Assembly (NCBI GenBank): GCA_904063045.1
Contig: CAJFCJ010000013.1
Span: forward strand, 1,284,156 to 1,348,155
DNA from: Dimorphilus gyrociliatus
Taxonomy: Eukaryota > Annelida > Polychaeta > Dinophilidae
DNA: 64,000 nucleotides
Direction: 5' to 3'
Part shown: positions 61,361 through 64,000 of the stretch, in pieces
How the letters are laid out: each line of letters begins with the position of its first letter
Numbering within the stretch: position 1 is the stretch's first letter
Notes under the pieces: model-generated
What the model was told of the DNA's origin: nothing
Databases searched by the model: none
What the model saw: the letters and a program-made list of their open reading frames with translations, nothing else
Position numbers and translations under genes: made by a program

Positions 61361-64000
61361 TTAATCTTCTTCATCAATATTGCAGAAATCCTAAAAATTG
61401 TAATAAAAAAAAAAGTAAATTTCAAGTTGCATATATATTCTATTTATACATATAGACGCCTACAATATACTTCATCTTTGTCATACTTTATAAGCACGTA
61501 GAAAAGAAAGAAGAAAAAATTCACCTGCAAAAGATTTCTGGCCAAAGTATGCTCATCATTTTCCGAATTGTCCAAGTCGTCTCCCTCGTACAAATTAGAA
61601 TTTATACGAAAATTATCCGGAGCAGTCTTACAAAGGTACTTTTTATTACTAAAATAAAAAGAAAAGAATTTCATTATTACTTCTTTTAACAGAAAATTTA
61701 AACAAATTGAAAACTATTTACGAAGACGGTGTTTTTCTTCTACTTGGAGACTCTTGGGAGAACGAAAAGTTTAAGGGAAAAGCCAACTCTTCGTCATCAC
61801 TCGATACCGAAGAAGGAGCTAGATGATTTTTTTTTTCAAGTGGTTGTAAATCATTAGTCACCAATTATCTTTCAACATGTATCGTGCTCAAGTATATTTG
61901 TTACTTACCACTCGGTGACCTTAGAGTATCAGTAGGCTCTTCGTACGAATTATCCTGAAAAATTGATATATGTTAAGCGTTGATATAAAATAAAAATAGA
62001 TAGGAAATGCGACAATAATAAAAAAAAAACTCACAAGTTCAAAGTCACTATTCTCTCTTGACAAAGGTATTTGTCGGTCCAACGCTATCTGTTATTATAT
62101 AAATAAATATACAAAATTAATTTTATTGTATATACAAAGAAACGATAACAATTTTAATTATTCTTTCTACTCGACATAATAATTAATTACCTTTTTGAAA
62201 AATTGAAATGATAGCATCTTTTCAGCAGAAGGCCTATTTACCGGATTAGGGCAAAGCATCTGAACAATAATCGATTGAAATTCGGGCGAATAATCTAGAT
62301 ACGATTAAAAATAAACATTAAAATTTTAATATTAATCAAAGTAGACAAGAATTTTGTTTGTTAATATTTGATAAAATTTCGTTTACTGTTTAGAAAATGG
62401 TGTGGAATTTTTCCAGTACGTAAATCATGCCATGCGGCTCCTCTTCTTGGTAAATTTAAATTACCAGCCAATTCTAGCATAGACATCCCCAAACTAAAAA
62501 GAGGACAAAATGAATATGTATTAGTATATATATATATATCTCTGAAAAACTTACCTGAATATATCGGCTTTTGTATTGAAGCTTTCATTCATAACTTCCG
62601 GTGCCAAGTATTTTGGATCACCCTCTTGAAAATCCGTATCCTAAAAATGAAAATCAAAGAATATGAGTAATAAGAGTAAAGATAGATATTAAGGGGAAAC
62701 ACTAAAAAAAAAATCATTGAAATTTTGTCACGTTTAACGCAATTCATCTGTCTGATAAAGCATAAATAAAAGCTTTTTCTTAGAACTTCCATCAGCTATT
62801 ATATTTAAAGCTCTTATAGAGGTCTCTTTCAGTAATATGCTTTAACAAACAATACGAATAGGTTAATTAAACAAGCCAGGAAGATAAAGAAACAAGAAAG
62901 AGAGTCTTACTTTGTCTGAATATAGATCGTGCATTATACCGTAGTCACCCAATTTGCAAATTCCGTTTAATTCGATGAAAATATTCTCTGGTTTAACATC
63001 TAAATGCACTAGGCTATGGCGATGAAGATGACTTAGAGCCTATAGTATTAACGAGAGAATAATGATTAAGTAAAAAAATAAAAAGTGATTAATCGACGTT
63101 TTATATTTACTTTAAGTAGATCAATGAGCCAGTAGCAAAGCTCAATCTCCGGAATTGACTGTTCCCGACTCACATATTTGTCCAAACTGGCATAGCACAA
63201 TTCTGTTTGAATGAAGAAACGTCTGTTCTCCTCCCAAGCTCGGAAAAATTTCACACAATTGGGATGAGATGGAATTCTATTATATTTATCAACTTCCCGC
63301 ATCTTTAATTTCCTATTGAAAATTCACTAATTATTTCTACGAGATAAGAATTATTACGTAATCTAATTACCTATCAAAGTTTCCTCTAAAGCAGTCTATG
63401 GTACGTTTTATGGCAAAAAGTTCCCCTGTAGTTTTACTACGAACTTTGAACACCTACAAGAGAACAAATAGTAATGGAATAGAAAACAGAAAAAAGAAGA
63501 CAAAAATCTTATCAAAGTACCTCCCCAAAAGATCCATTACCGATTCGTGATAAAACAATAAAATTTTCAGATAATATTGATTTATTTTTATTCAAGGTAT
63601 CAATAGAACCTTCTTTCGGTGAATTAAGCTTTAATTTATTCTGAATTTTAGCTAAAAAAAATTTGAATTAAGGAAAAGTCTAGGTAAACAACTGAAATTT
63701 GTTGATGGTATTACGCAATATGATAAGAAACATCACAAGATGAACGTTCCCACGCTGTTGACGCAGCGTTAACAATGCTACTAAGTTATACCACATTGGA
63801 GGTTCCACTCTCGAATTGATAAAATTAAAAGTTTTAATAGAAGATTAATTTTAACGGTTGAAAATCTGTTGATAGATATGACTAAGAAAGGATACGTGAC
63901 AAATAAGTGGTTCCATTTTTTCGTCTTTTCTGTCTCAACAGGCGGCTAACCGGCGGTGCACTTCTAATTAACTTGGGTGGTAGTTCTTGATGAAGTCTTA
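61361..64000 (-). CDS. PKMYT1: Myt1 (PKMYT1) Cdk-inhibitory kinase, 5' end outside window
   Basis: Wee1-family kinase that phosphorylates the ATP-loop Thr/Tyr of Cdk1. Visible coding exons: 63895-64000 (continues beyond the window), 63521-63651, 63371-63453, 63111-63312, 62911-63039, 62555-62640, 62387-62493, 62191-62294, 62035-62088, 61909-61954, 61722-61818, 61525-61648, 61361-61390; all join in phase. Kinase motifs: [53 protein letters not shown] where most kinases have [14 protein letters not shown], and [16 protein letters not shown], which is Myt1-like. The upstream exon [10 protein letters not shown] and C-terminal LARNLLQDF also match Myt1; both contain RxL cyclin-docking-type motifs. 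No hydrophobic membrane segment follows the kinase domain, unlike vertebrate Myt1. A Ser/Pro and acidic tail ends NIDEED. Confidence 0.92.

Overview
The window is eukaryotic and animal. It is AT-rich, with short spliced exons, GT-AG introns mostly of about 45-120 bp, dense genes on both strands and many AT, CT and GA microsatellites. The genes are bilaterian: a serotonin transporter (SLC6A4 type), the cytoplasmic kinase ACK/TNK2, the apoptosis protein SMAC/DIABLO, C1QBP, VKORC1, CHCHD2, VPS29, Myt1 and a peptide-type GPCR. The compactness and gene content would suit a small-genome spiralian such as a tiny annelid. That placement is inference; no sequence comparison could be run.

All gene models were built by hand from reading-frame continuity, GT/AG sites and matching intron phases. 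Most close exactly in phase and come out within a few residues of the length I remember for the human homologue (VPS29 182 aa, YIPF3 351 aa, CWF19L1 536 aa, NUDT9 341 aa).

Layout. 1-5.5 kb: ACK kinase (-) and a DIABLO/SMAC homologue (+). 6-10.2 kb: YIPF3 (-) and a double coactosin-type ADF-H protein (-). 10.4-15 kb: serotonin transporter (-) head-to-head with an intronless SMYD4-like TPR/MYND/SET protein (+). 16-20.5 kb: a MINDY-1/2 deubiquitinase (-) whose 2.3 kb intron holds a complete secreted cysteine-rich gene on the opposite strand. 21.6-28.5 kb: C1QBP, an RNFT-type RING membrane ligase, VKORC1 and an intronless GPCR (all +). 29.7-34 kb: a 13-exon scaffold protein (+) with SAM, SAM, RA, RA, coiled-coil and PDZ-like modules. 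34.5-37.8 kb: CWF19L1 (+) converging on GUCD1 (-). 38.8-45.4 kb: an unrecognised acidic coiled-coil protein, CHCHD2/10 and a double-Tudor protein (all +). 46.7-50.3 kb: an unknown single-pass membrane protein (-) head-to-head with ARL6IP4 (+), then NUDT9 (-). 51.8-56 kb: VPS29 (-) and an intronless WD40-like protein ending in a CaaX box (+). 57-60.3 kb: a membrane-anchored carboxylesterase-type protein with an intact triad (+). 61.3-64 kb: Myt1 kinase (-), cut by the window edge.

There is no operon logic: the genes are functionally mixed. Themes are mitochondria and cell death (DIABLO, C1QBP, CHCHD2, probably NUDT9), membrane traffic (YIPF3, VPS29), ubiquitin (MINDY, RNFT) and signalling scaffolds. 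The most unusual items are the SAM/RA/PDZ scaffold, the nested cysteine-rich gene, the catalytically intact neuroligin-shaped esterase, a Myt1 without a membrane segment, start-codon micro-exons, and a recurrent AGATGGCGCTA motif just upstream of several start codons.
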